From NCBI GenBank assembly GCA_035948315.1, contig DASZJG010000031.1, positions 124,001-188,000 of the forward strand: DNA of 64,000 nt. Reading direction: 5' to 3'. This stretch comes from CAJCJE01 sp035948315. Lineage in GTDB: Bacteria > Actinomycetota > Actinomycetes > Mycobacteriales > Pseudonocardiaceae. Shown here one piece after another: positions 33,431-42,281 of this stretch. Under the pieces are notes generated by a model. The model saw only the letters and a list, made by a program, of their open reading frames with translations, was not told the origin of the DNA and did no database searches. Every line of letters starts with the position of its first letter. Position 1 is the first letter of the stretch. The translations under genes and the position numbers were made by a program.

Positions 33431-36400
33431 TCAGCCGACCGTGTAGGTGTACGGGATCGCGGCCAGCTCGTCGCCCGCCTGGTTGGACACCGAGGTGGAG
33501 TCGACGTAGAGGACGCCGGTGACCAGGGTGCCCTTGGGCGCGGTCGGGGTGAACGTCACGGTGATCGTGCCGGTCGTGCCCGCGTCGACCTCGACCGGAG
33601 TGAACGACGGCGCGGTCGCCCTGACCGTGGCCAGCCACTGGTCGCCGGTGGTCGAGGTGACCGCGGCGTCGAAGCCCTTGGCGTGGGCGACGACGGCGAG
33701 GTTGGCGGTGCCGGGGGCCGGTGCCGCGCCGAACGGACCGACGCGGTCCGCTTCCAGCAGCCACTTGCCCTGGCTGATCGCGGGCGCGGACACCGTGGCG
33801 ACCGCGATGTTGCCGGGGCCGGGGCTGCCGAGCACCTCGGGCTCGCCGGAGTTGGCGGCGAGGTCGCAGGACACCGGGATCGAGCCGGAGGTCACGCCGA
33901 TCAGCGAGTCCGTCTCGGTCGGCACCACGAACGGCCCCTGCGCGTACGGGGCCAGCGCGACGTTGGCCGCGGAGTTGCCCGGGGTCAGTTGCACGTCGGA
34001 CACCGCGTTGGTCCTCGGGTCGACGAAGAACGAGCCTGGCGCGGCGCCGGTGTTGTGCACGGTGATGGTGGCCGTGCTCGGCTTGCCCGCCGCCAACGTG
34101 GTGATCGTGCTGTTCGGCACGTTCGCCGAGGTCACGTTGACCTTGTTGAAGGTGATCGAGCCCGAGTAGTGCTCCTGGGTCGCCGACCCGCTGACCGAGT
34201 TGGCCACCGCGACCACCAGCGACCAGCGGCCGGACTCCGGTGCGCGCACGTAGCCCTGCAACGACTTGGCGAACGCGGTGGGATTGCCGTTCGCGTCCAT
34301 CGTCTGCACGTTGCTGGCCTGGCTGAGGATCTCGCCCTCCGGGCTGACCAGGTAGCCGACCACGTTCTGGTTGACGTCGCCGGCCAGGGTGAGGTCGACG
34401 TCGAGGTCGTGCTCGCCGCCGGGCACGTCGAACCAGTAGGTGTCCTGCTGGGCGGGCGCGCCGGGCCTGCCGTTGCCGCCGGTGATCACGCCGCTGAACG
34501 TGCCCTTGCCGCCGCCGGTCTCCACCAGGGCGCGCAGGGTGAGCGGGATCGCCGACCGGGTGTTGGTCGCGCCGTTGTCCACCTCGACCGCGGCGGAGAC
34601 GTCGCCGGGCTTGGCCGGTGCGTCCGCCGAGACGTGCAGGGTGCCGGACTGGCCGGGCGCCAGCTTCAACGTGCTCGGGGTGACCGTGCCGAACTCGGCG
34701 TACTTGCTGGCGGTGAACTGGTAGTTCACCGGGCCGTTGAAGCCGCTGAGGGTGTGCGTGCCGTACACGAGCGCGGTCCAGGTGCCCGCCATCGGCGTGT
34801 GCACGTCGATGTGGCCGAAGTTCGGCGGCGCGGCCGACCCGCTCTGCGGGAGGGTGTAGCCGGCGAAGCCGCCGTTCGGGTCGAGCAGGACCAGCGTGAA
34901 CGGCCCGGTGTTGGGCACGGCGTGCCAGGCGATCGAGGCGTCGAGATGGTCGACGCCGGGCGCGACCGTGAACGTGTGGGTCACGTAGTTGTCCACGGCT
35001 CCGCTCGCGCCGATGAAGGTCGGGCCGCTCGCGGTCGTGTTCAGCGCCATGCTGCCGGACTGGTCGGAGACCACAGTGGACAGTGACCGGCCGTGCGCGG
35101 TGAGGGTCTGCGCCGTGGAGCCGACGTTGGTCACGGTCTCGGTGAAGTCCTGCGCACTGCCGGGTGCGCCGGACGCGGCCAGCTGCGAGGTGCCGAACAG
35201 CAGGCCGTTGCCGACCGTGGTGCCGGAACCGTTGGCGTCCTTGACGGATTCGGCCGCCTGCACCGCGGCGAGCGCGTTGAGCAGGCCGTTGCCCTGCCGG
35301 TCGCCCGGGTCGTACTCGTCGGTCGCGGTGCTGGTCAGGATTTCCTTGACCAGCGCGGGCGTCGGCTTCGCGCCGCCGTGCGTCCTGCCGTACGCCTCGA
35401 TGACCAGCGCGGCGGCGCCCGCGGTCAGCGGCGCGGCCTGGCTGGTACCGCCGAAGGCCTGGAAGTTCGAGGGTTGGCCCTGGTAGTTGGTGCAGCCGAG
35501 GTAGGTCTTGGTGTCGGCCGAGCACAGCGCCCAGCCCTCGTCGCCGGGCGCGACCAGGTCATAGACGCGGCCGTGTTCGTTGATGCCGCTGGAGCTGATC
35601 GCGGAGACGTTGTCGCTCTCCCAGCTGCCGTTGAACCCGGGCAGGTCGCCCCGGGTCTGCGCCATGATCCGGTACGTCGTGGAGGCACCCGCGGTGATGA
35701 TGTTCGGGTCGCTGCCCGGGTTGTCGTTGGTGTTGCCGTAGCCCGCGTCGCCCGAGGAGTTGACGATGGTCACGCCCGCTGCCACGGCCGCGTCGTTGGC
35801 CAGGCTGAACGGATCGGTGTTGGTGTCCGGGTACGGGTTGGCGCCGAGCGACTCGTTGATCACGTCGACGTGGTCCACGTTGACCGCGTAGTCGATGGCC
35901 TGCACGACCGCGGACGTCGAGCCGAAACCGTTGGAGGCGATGACTTTCAGGCCGACCAGCGACGCACCGGGCGCCATTCCCCTGATCTGGACCTCGCAGC
36001 CCTTGGGCAGCGCGGCGGCGGCGCTGACGAAGCTCGACAGGTCGTAGTTCTGCTTTCCCTGCGCGGCAATGGAACTGGCATCGCCGAACGCCTCGCGGCC
36101 ATCACCCGGCGGCGAGGTGCCCTCGCCGGAGAAGTCCTTGTAGTCGGTGAAGACCTTGCTGCCGTCCGGCCGGACGAAGTCGGGATTGTTGATGTCCACG
36201 TTGTCCGCGAGGAAGGCGACCTTGACGCCCGCGCCGGTGGCCAGGCTCTGCGCCTGCGGCGTCTTCGGGTCGCTGAACGCGTCGTTGGTGGCCTGGAGGG
36301 CCTCGGGTTCGAGGAGGGGTTGCTTCGGATCGGCCGGGCAGGCGCCTGCCGGCGCCTTGGGCGCGGCGGCGGGCGCGACCTGGGCTGCCGGCTGCATCGG

Positions 36401-36817
36401 CGCCTCGCGCACGGGCAGGTCGGGCAGGACGGCCTGCACCTGCGGGTCGGTGGCCAGGTGCGCGCTCTCGGCGGGGGTGACGGTCGCGGCGAAGCCGTTG
36501 ATCACGCTGAACTGGGTGACGTTCTTGGCGCCGGTGGCCTTGGCCTCGGTCACCAGGGCGCCCTGCTCGGCCCTGGTGGCGTTGGTGCGGGCGGCGTCAT
36601 CGAGCCGGTTCGGCGGCGTGCCGGGGTGTTGGTCGCGCAGCAGGACGATGACCGGCTGCGAAGGTCCCTGGGACAACTGGGCGATCAGTTGCGGCGAAAG
36701 CGGCTGCGCGCTGGGCACCGCGCTCGCCTGCGGCACCCAACTGGTGACGGCGATCGCGGTCCCCACGGCGACCGCGGCAGCGGCGACCGTCCGCATCCGC
36801 ACTGTTCTGAAATTCAT
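33431..36817 (-). CDS. Large secreted subtilase-like (S8/S53) serine protease
   Basis: 1128 residues. Signal peptide 1-33 (ending ASA), an inhibitor I9-like propeptide (about 52-135), a subtilase-fold domain (about 190-480), and about 600 residues of beta-sandwich repeats that probably bind substrate or the wall. The Ser motif GGTSQAAP (Ser459) is S8-like. The usual HGTHVAG is absent; in its place stands REAFGDASSIA with Glu242 and Asp246 spaced by four, and the oxyanion region is SSGDAG (Asp357). Ser-Glu-Asp with an oxyanion Asp is the sedolisin (S53) arrangement. ATG 36817 has AGAGGT upstream. It is followed by its own terminator and stands alone. Confidence 0.88.
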   Translation of the reverse strand: MNFRTVRMRTVAAAAVAVGTAIAVTSWVPQASAVPSAQPLSPQLIAQLSQGPSQPVIVLLRDQHPGTPPNRLDDAARTNATRAEQGALVTEAKATGAKNVTQFSVINGFAATVTPAESAHLATDPQVQAVLPDLPVREAPMQPAAQVAPAAAPKAPAGACPADPKQPLLEPEALQATNDAFSDPKTPQAQSLATGAGVKVAFLADNVDINNPDFVRPDGSKVFTDYKDFSGEGTSPPGDGREAFGDASSIAAQGKQNYDLSSFVSAAAALPKGCEVQIRGMAPGASLVGLKVIASNGFGSTSAVVQAIDYAVNVDHVDVINESLGANPYPDTNTDPFSLANDAAVAAGVTIVNSSGDAGYGNTNDNPGSDPNIITAGASTTYRIMAQTRGDLPGFNGSWESDNVSAISSSGINEHGRVYDLVAPGDEGWALCSADTKTYLGCTNYQGQPSNFQAFGGTSQAAPLTAGAAALVIEAYGRTHGGAKPTPALVKEILTSTATDEYDPGDRQGNGLLNALAAVQAAESVKDANGSGTTVGNGLLFGTSQLAASGAPGSAQDFTETVTNVGSTAQTLTAHGRSLSTVVSDQSGSMALNTTASGPTFIGASGAVDNYVTHTFTVAPGVDHLDASIAWHAVPNTGPFTLVLLDPNGGFAGYTLPQSGSAAPPNFGHIDVHTPMAGTWTALVYGTHTLSGFNGPVNYQFTASKYAEFGTVTPSTLKLAPGQSGTLHVSADAPAKPGDVSAAVEVDNGATNTRSAIPLTLRALVETGGGKGTFSGVITGGNGRPGAPAQQDTYWFDVPGGEHDLDVDLTLAGDVNQNVVGYLVSPEGEILSQASNVQTMDANGNPTAFAKSLQGYVRAPESGRWSLVVAVANSVSGSATQEHYSGSITFNKVNVTSANVPNSTITTLAAGKPSTATITVHNTGAAPGSFFVDPRTNAVSDVQLTPGNSAANVALAPYAQGPFVVPTETDSLIGVTSGSIPVSCDLAANSGEPEVLGSPGPGNIAVATVSAPAISQGKWLLEADRVGPFGAAPAPGTANLAVVAHAKGFDAAVTSTTGDQWLATVRATAPSFTPVEVDAGTTGTITVTFTPTAPKGTLVTGVLYVDSTSVSNQAGDELAAIPYTYTVG

Positions 36818-36996
36818 TCGTACCTCTGTCCACGGCGATGATGCCCCCCTCTAGGACATCGGGCACACCATCAGTCACACCCGTCCCTGCGTCAACCACC
36901 GATAGCCTGATTCCCCGGGTGAAAACGACGGAAGGTCCACTACAACGGGGGAATCGGCCAGATTGGGTCTGCGGGTGTGATCGTGTCCAAGTAGGA

Positions 36997-37980
36997 TTAC
37001 TCGACCGCGGCCCAGGAACGGACCATCACATTCGCGATCGAGGGCAGGCCGGGGAGCCGGAAACTGTCGTCCTCGCCGGCCAGAATGGCACGCACCTGAG
37101 TGCGGGAAATCCAGTGGGCCTCGGCAATCTCGCCGTCGGCGGGCCGCAGCGGCGCGTCGTGGTCGGCGACGGCGGCGAAGCCGATCATCAGCGACCTCGG
37201 GAACGGCCACGGCTGGTTGCCCAGGTAGCGGACGTCGCGCACGGCAACGCCGACCTCCTCGGCGATCTCGCGCTTCACACAGTCCTCAAGGGACTCGCCG
37301 GCCTCGACGAAGCCGGCCAGCACGGAAAGCCGGCCGGGCGGCCACGGCGTTCCCCTGGCCAGCAACACGTTCTCACCGTTGACGCCACGATCGTCGTGCA
37401 CCAGACAGATCACGGCGGGGTCGGTACGCGGATATTCCTCGCGGCCGCAACCGGGACACAGGCTCGCCCAGCCTGCCTTGATCACGTTGACCTCGGTGCC
37501 GCACTTGGCGCAGAACTTGCCGACCCGGTACCAGTTCAGGACCGCGGAGGCCGTGGTGAACAGGCCGGCGTCGCGGGCGCTGAGCACCGGAGCGGCCAGC
37601 CGCAGATCGAGCTTCTGCTCGCCGTCGACGAGTTCCGGCGGCTCCCAACGGAAAACGCGCTCCCGCTCGTCGTCCGAAGAGGACACGCGCAGGCCCCAGT
37701 AGCCGATGCCGTCCTGCTCGCCGAGCAGTACCGCGTGCGCGGGCGGCGTGTCGCCGAAGGTCGTGGCCGGCGCGAACACCAGCTCGGTTCCCCTGGCACG
37801 CACGGTGACCCGGCCCGCGTCGTCGAGCACCAGCACCCGCCCCGACGGCCACAGCTGCGCCTGCTTCGCCGTGTCGTTCACCAACAGCTCCTGGCGGTCC
37901 ACAGTGGACCGTGAGAGCAGCGGCAGGTCGATCAGCGTGAAGCCGGCTGTGGACGTCAGGGAGGATGCCTCTGCGCTCAC
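36997..37980 (-). CDS. nudC: NAD(+) diphosphatase (NADH pyrophosphatase)
   Basis: 327 residues, complete. A zinc ribbon (Cys157, Cys160, Cys175, Cys178) precedes the Nudix domain with a perfect box from Gly223 to Val245 (GX5EX7REUXEEXGU). The family-specific QPWPFP motif (256-261) follows. NudC splits NAD(H) into NMN(H) and AMP and can remove NAD caps from RNA. The GTG start overlaps the stop of the upstream M16 gene (GTGA), so it is the last gene of a coupled operon. Confidence 0.95.
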   Translation of the reverse strand: MSAEASSLTSTAGFTLIDLPLLSRSTVDRQELLVNDTAKQAQLWPSGRVLVLDDAGRVTVRARGTELVFAPATTFGDTPPAHAVLLGEQDGIGYWGLRVSSSDDERERVFRWEPPELVDGEQKLDLRLAAPVLSARDAGLFTTASAVLNWYRVGKFCAKCGTEVNVIKAGWASLCPGCGREEYPRTDPAVICLVHDDRGVNGENVLLARGTPWPPGRLSVLAGFVEAGESLEDCVKREIAEEVGVAVRDVRYLGNQPWPFPRSLMIGFAAVADHDAPLRPADGEIAEAHWISRTQVRAILAGEDDSFRLPGLPSIANVMVRSWAAVE

Positions 37981-39347
37981 GGCAGTTCTACTCCACCCAT
38001 CGCGGACAGTCGTTTGCCCAGCAGGTCGGCGTCGCCGACGATGACGCCGGTGAACGCGGTCGGCGTGAAGAACTCCATCGCCGCCTCGGCCACCTGCTCG
38101 ACGGTGACCTCGGCGAGCCGGCCGGGGTGGCCCCGGAACCAGTCCGCGTCGAGGCCGACGCCGACCAGCGCGGCCATCTGCGAGGCGAACCCGGCCTGCG
38201 ACGCGGTCGAGGTGAGCAGCGTGCCGATGGCGTACTGGCGGACCGAGTCGACCTCGTCCTTGCTTGGCGGATTGGCGACCAGGCGGGCCAGCTCGTAACG
38301 CAGTTCGAGCAGCGCGCCCGCGGTCACCTCGCTGGCCGTGTCGGTGTCGACCAGCAGGGTCGCACCGCTGCCGGTGAACTCGATCGAGGACCGCGCGTGG
38401 TACGTGTAGCCCTTGTCCTCGCGGATGTTCTCCACCAGGCGCGAGGAGAAGTAGCCGCCGAAGGCCAGGTTGGCCAGTTGCAGCGCGGGGTATCGCGGAT
38501 CGGTGCGGGGGACCGCCTGCGCGGAGAACCGGAACTGCGACTGCACGGCCCCGGCCCGGTGCACCAACAGAAGGTCGTTGCCGGTGACCATGGGCAGCGG
38601 CGCCATCTCGACCGCGCGGGTCTCGCTGCGCCAGCCGCCGAGTCCGCGTTGCACATCGGCGATGGTCGCGTCCGGGTCGATGTCGCCGACGATGACCAGC
38701 GCGGCGCCGCGTGGCACGACGAAACCGGTGTGCAGTTCGCGCACCGCCTCGACCTCGACCTCGGCGACGTCCTGCGCGTCGGGCATCTCGTTGACGAACG
38801 GGTGGTCGCCGTAGCGCCTGCGCTGCAACGCCTTCCTGGCGATCGTGCCCGGCTGCGCCATGGCCACGGTGATCCGCTCGACCAGCCGGTCGCGCTCCCT
38901 GGCCACCTCGTCCGCGTCGTAGGCGGGCGCGGTCAGCAGATCGGCGAGGATGTCGAGCAGCTTGGGCAGGCTGCTCGACAGCCCGCTGCCGGCGATGACC
39001 AGGCGTTCCGGGTCGACCGACGCGCTGAAGTCGGCGCCGAGCAGGGCGAGGTCCGTGTCCAACTGGACCCGGTCGCGACCTTCGGTGCCGGTGAGCAGCG
39101 CGGTGGAGAGCAGCTCGGCGGTCGCCGGGCGGGTGGGTTCGTTGCCGCCGAAGGGAATCCGCAGTCGCAACTCCACCATCGGCACCGACGGCCTGCGCAC
39201 GGCGAGCACGCGCAGCCCATTGTCCAGCACGGTGTCGACGACGGCCGGGTACTCGGCGACCGCCTGCGCGGCGAGTTCGGGCAGCGGGCGCGGTCCCTGC
39301 GCGGTCCGGCCGATCTCGGCTGCGCTGCGATGGGCTGTCGTGGTCAC
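37977..39347 (-). CDS. M16-family peptidase homologue, non-catalytic partner
   Basis: 456 residues with two M16 halves. The zinc motif HXXEH is missing: the equivalent region reads PFGGNEPTRPATAELLS, so it should have no protease activity. The C-terminal half keeps the R/Y pair region of the family (SSRLVENIREDKGYTYHARS). In many bacteria such a protein forms a heterodimer with an active M16 subunit, encoded here directly upstream with a GTGA overlap. Together they would clear peptides inside the cell, since neither has a signal peptide. Confidence 0.9.
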   Translation of the reverse strand: MTTTAHRSAAEIGRTAQGPRPLPELAAQAVAEYPAVVDTVLDNGLRVLAVRRPSVPMVELRLRIPFGGNEPTRPATAELLSTALLTGTEGRDRVQLDTDLALLGADFSASVDPERLVIAGSGLSSSLPKLLDILADLLTAPAYDADEVARERDRLVERITVAMAQPGTIARKALQRRRYGDHPFVNEMPDAQDVAEVEVEAVRELHTGFVVPRGAALVIVGDIDPDATIADVQRGLGGWRSETRAVEMAPLPMVTGNDLLLVHRAGAVQSQFRFSAQAVPRTDPRYPALQLANLAFGGYFSSRLVENIREDKGYTYHARSSIEFTGSGATLLVDTDTASEVTAGALLELRYELARLVANPPSKDEVDSVRQYAIGTLLTSTASQAGFASQMAALVGVGLDADWFRGHPGRLAEVTVEQVAEAAMEFFTPTAFTGVIVGDADLLGKRLSAMGGVELP

Positions 39348-40627
39348 TCGGCACCTCCGGCCGGCTTGATCAGCAGTACGGCGCGGGAGTCCGGGCGCAG
39401 CGCCTTCGCCGCCGTCGCCACGTCCTCCGCGGTCACCGCGGCGATCCTGGCCGGCAGCTCGCTGATGAGTTCGGCCCGCCCGTGCAGCAGTTCGGCCGCG
39501 CCAAGGGCCAACGTGCGGGAGATGATCCGGTCGTGGTCGGCGTGCAGCTCGGCGGTCCAGCGCGCGGTCACCCTGGCCAGTTCGGTCGGGTCCGGGCCGG
39601 TGCCGGCGAGCTTGTCCAGCTCCTGGTCGAGCGTGGAGAGCACCGCGTCCGGGGCGACCTCGCCCGGGTGGAACGCGGTGACGGTGAAGGTGTCCGGGTC
39701 GCGCGCCTCGAACGGCGAGAACAGGCCGCAGCTGGTGCTCACGTCGGTGACCAGCGCGTCGTGCTGCACCATCCGCTGCTGTAGCCGGGATGCGTCACCG
39801 TCGGACAGGATGCCGGAGAGGACCACGTTGGCCAGGTACGCGTCGAGTTCGGTCTGCGGGTTGGGCAGCCGGTAGCCGACCGCGAGCGCGGGCACCGGGG
39901 CGAGCCGGTCCTCGATCTCGTGCCGCAGCTCACCGGAGGGCGGCGGCTCGGCGAAGGACGGGCGGGGCGGCAGCGGCCTGGTCGGCACGTCGCCGAAGTG
40001 CTTGGCCACCAGGTCCTTGGCCGCGCTGACCTCGAAGTCGCCGGTGACGGTGAGGATGGCGTTGGACGGCGAGTAGTAGCTGTCGAAGAACGACGCGCAG
40101 TCCTCCAGCGTCGCCGACTCCAGCTCGGTGAAGTCGCCGTAGCCGTTGTGCGCGTTCGGGAAGGTCTGGTAGAGCACCGCGGGCAGCGGGATCCACGGGA
40201 ACCCGCCGTAGGGCCGGTTCAGCACATTGAGCCGGATCTCTTCCTTGACCACGTCGACCTGGTTGCGCAGGTTCTCCTCGGTGATCCGGGGCGCGCGCAT
40301 CCGGTCGGCCTCCAGGAACAGCGCGCGTTCCAGGGCGGCCGAGGGCAGCACCTCGTAGTAGTCGGTGAAGTCCGGCGCGGTCGAACCGTTGAACGTGCCG
40401 CCCGAGGACTGCACATGTCGGAAGTGCGCGAGCTTCTCCAGGCTTTCGCTGCCCTGGAACATCAGATGCTCGAACAGGTGCGCGAAGCCGGTGCGCCCTT
40501 CCGGTTCGGACCGGAAGCCCACGTCGTAGTGCACACTCACGCCGACGACCGGGATGTTCCGGTCCGGGGCGAACACCACACGCAAGCCGTTGTCAAGAGT
40601 GAACCTGTGCAGGTCGGGTGGGGCCAT
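39344..40627 (-). CDS. M16-family zinc peptidase, catalytic subunit
   Basis: 427 residues. The inverted zinc motif HLFEH (His50, Glu53, His54) and the distal Glu near residue 130 in VVKEEIRL are intact, so this is the active half of the pair. The pitrilysin/processing-peptidase family cuts peptides within a closed chamber made by two subunits. No signal peptide is present. ATG 40625-40627 is the start. It lies 60 bp downstream of a membrane-protein gene on the same strand and overlaps the inactive partner by 4 nt. Confidence 0.92.
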   Translation of the reverse strand: MAPPDLHRFTLDNGLRVVFAPDRNIPVVGVSVHYDVGFRSEPEGRTGFAHLFEHLMFQGSESLEKLAHFRHVQSSGGTFNGSTAPDFTDYYEVLPSAALERALFLEADRMRAPRITEENLRNQVDVVKEEIRLNVLNRPYGGFPWIPLPAVLYQTFPNAHNGYGDFTELESATLEDCASFFDSYYSPSNAILTVTGDFEVSAAKDLVAKHFGDVPTRPLPPRPSFAEPPPSGELRHEIEDRLAPVPALAVGYRLPNPQTELDAYLANVVLSGILSDGDASRLQQRMVQHDALVTDVSTSCGLFSPFEARDPDTFTVTAFHPGEVAPDAVLSTLDQELDKLAGTGPDPTELARVTARWTAELHADHDRIISRTLALGAAELLHGRAELISELPARIAAVTAEDVATAAKALRPDSRAVLLIKPAGGAE

Positions 40628-40687
40628 ACCCGGCAGCCTACGTGGTTCGCCAGATCACGTGCGTCGGTATCCGGCCCGCGACGCGGG

Positions 40688-41317
40688 TCACGATCGGTCG
40701 GCGTTCTCCTGCTGAGCCTGGGTGTTCAGCGGCTCGCGTATGGCCGAGTCCTCGAACCAGTTCGTCCCGGTCGTCTCACTGTTCGCGACGGGCGAACTCG
40801 GCTGCTCGGCCGAGAGCGGTTCGAACCGGTCCGGCGGGTCGAACCTGGCCGGTGGGCGCGCCGCGTCCGCCCTCGGTTCTGGGCGCTGCCGGTACAGCAG
40901 GTAGGCGAACCCGCCGCCCGCCGCGGCCGAGACGACCAACAGCAGGAACGCGACCCGGTGCGAGAGCCCGCTCGCCGTGCCCGGCGCGGCCGAGGAGGAG
41001 CTGACCACCGTGTTCGCGGTCGCGTCCGTGGGGACCAGCACGGTCACCTTGGTGCCGACCGAGTTGCCGCAGCCGTTGAGCAGCAGGCTCATCGACTTGC
41101 CGTCGACCCGCGCGGTGAGCGCGTCGTTGGGCGTCGCCGAGGCGCAGAGGGCCGTCTTGGTCACGGTGGCCTGGGCGGACGTGCCGGTGTCCGTCGACGG
41201 CCGGGTCGCGGTGAGGCCGGAGAGCACCCACAGCCCGAACACGGCGACAGCGATCACCACGAGGCCGACAGCCGCATATGGCAGCACCTGTCGGATCGCT
41301 GGCTTGGCAACCGTCAC
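40688..41317 (-). CDS. Two-pass membrane protein of unknown function
   Basis: 209 residues. Two membrane helices (about 12-33 and 122-142) enclose an extracytoplasmic loop with two Cys (ALCASAT and NGCGNSV) that may form a disulphide. The cytoplasmic tail is Pro/Arg/Glu-rich. I do not recognise a family. GTG 41315-41317 places the first helix correctly; the frame is open 83 codons further up but that part looks noncoding. It sits upstream of the M16 genes and may be co-transcribed with them. Confidence 0.65.
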   Translation of the reverse strand: MTVAKPAIRQVLPYAAVGLVVIAVAVFGLWVLSGLTATRPSTDTGTSAQATVTKTALCASATPNDALTARVDGKSMSLLLNGCGNSVGTKVTVLVPTDATANTVVSSSSAAPGTASGLSHRVAFLLLVVSAAAGGGFAYLLYRQRPEPRADAARPPARFDPPDRFEPLSAEQPSSPVANSETTGTNWFEDSAIREPLNTQAQQENADRS

Positions 41318-41524
41318 CGGTCGAGGATTGCAGACGAACCCGTAAGACACCCGCTCGCGGGGGCACGGATTGGCGCGAATCACCCCGCTGCGGGAGTGCC
41401 AACACCCCCGAACAGCCCAACCAGACGGACAAACGAGACCCTCCTCACAGCGACGAAGACGCTGTGTATTCACCCGTAAACCTGAACGGACGCTGAAGGC
41501 CCGTGGCGCGGACCGGGCATCCGG

Positions 41525-42280
41525 GTGAAAGGGCACGACAATGCAGTGGTGGCGGCTTACCCCCAACCCGACCGAGCCCAGGGCACCGCGACCCGAGGGC
41601 CGGCTCCGACCGGTGCGCGCATCCTGGTCATCGAGGATGCCGAGGCGATCCGCGCGGCGATGTGCTCAGCGCTCGGTGAACGTGGGCACGACGTGCTGGC
41701 CAGAGCGGACGGCCGCGAGTTGGAGTCCGACCTCACCCGGTTCCGGCCCGACCTGGTCGTGCTGGACCTGATGCTGCCCGGCCGGGACGGCTTCGCCCTG
41801 CTCGACGTCGTCCGCCGCACCTCGACGGCGGGCGTGGTGGTGGTGACCGCGCGGGACGGCGTGTCCGACCGGCTGCGCGGCCTGTCCAACGGGGCCGACG
41901 ACTACGTGATCAAGCCGTTCGTGCTGGCCGAGCTGGTGGCCAGGGTGTCCGCCGTGCTGCGCAGGCTCGGCCGTACCCCGTCGACCGTGCAGATCGGGCC
42001 GCTGCTGGTGGACGCGGACGCCGGCATCGTCATGTACGACGGGACCGCGGTCGACCTGACCGCGACCGAGCTGCGGCTGCTGGACTACCTTGCCGCGCAG
42101 CGTGGTCGGGTGGTGTCCAAGATGCAGATCCTCACCGCGGTGTGGGGCTACGAGGACTACGACCCGAACCTGGTGGAAGTGCACGTCAGCGCGTTGCGCA
42201 GGAAACTGGAGGCGCACGGGCCGCGCTTGCTGCACACCGTGCGCGGCCTGGGCTACGTGCTGCGCTCCGGCGAGGGATGA
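41525..42280 (+). CDS. OmpR/PhoB-family response regulator
   Basis: 251 residues. The receiver domain (about 32-145) has the acidic pocket IEDAE, phospho-acceptor Asp81 in VVLDLMLPG and Lys in VIKPF. The C-terminal winged helix (about 155-248) has the recognition region NLVEVHVSALRRKLE. Receives phosphate from the kinase encoded next to it and controls transcription. About 30 extra residues precede the receiver core, so the true start may be one of the later GTGs (41546 or 41549). The sensed signal is unknown. Confidence 0.93.
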   Translation: MKGHDNAVVAAYPQPDRAQGTATRGPAPTGARILVIEDAEAIRAAMCSALGERGHDVLARADGRELESDLTRFRPDLVVLDLMLPGRDGFALLDVVRRTSTAGVVVVTARDGVSDRLRGLSNGADDYVIKPFVLAELVARVSAVLRRLGRTPSTVQIGPLLVDADAGIVMYDGTAVDLTATELRLLDYLAAQRGRVVSKMQILTAVWGYEDYDPNLVEVHVSALRRKLEAHGPRLLHTVRGLGYVLRSGEG

Positions 42281-42281
42281 G

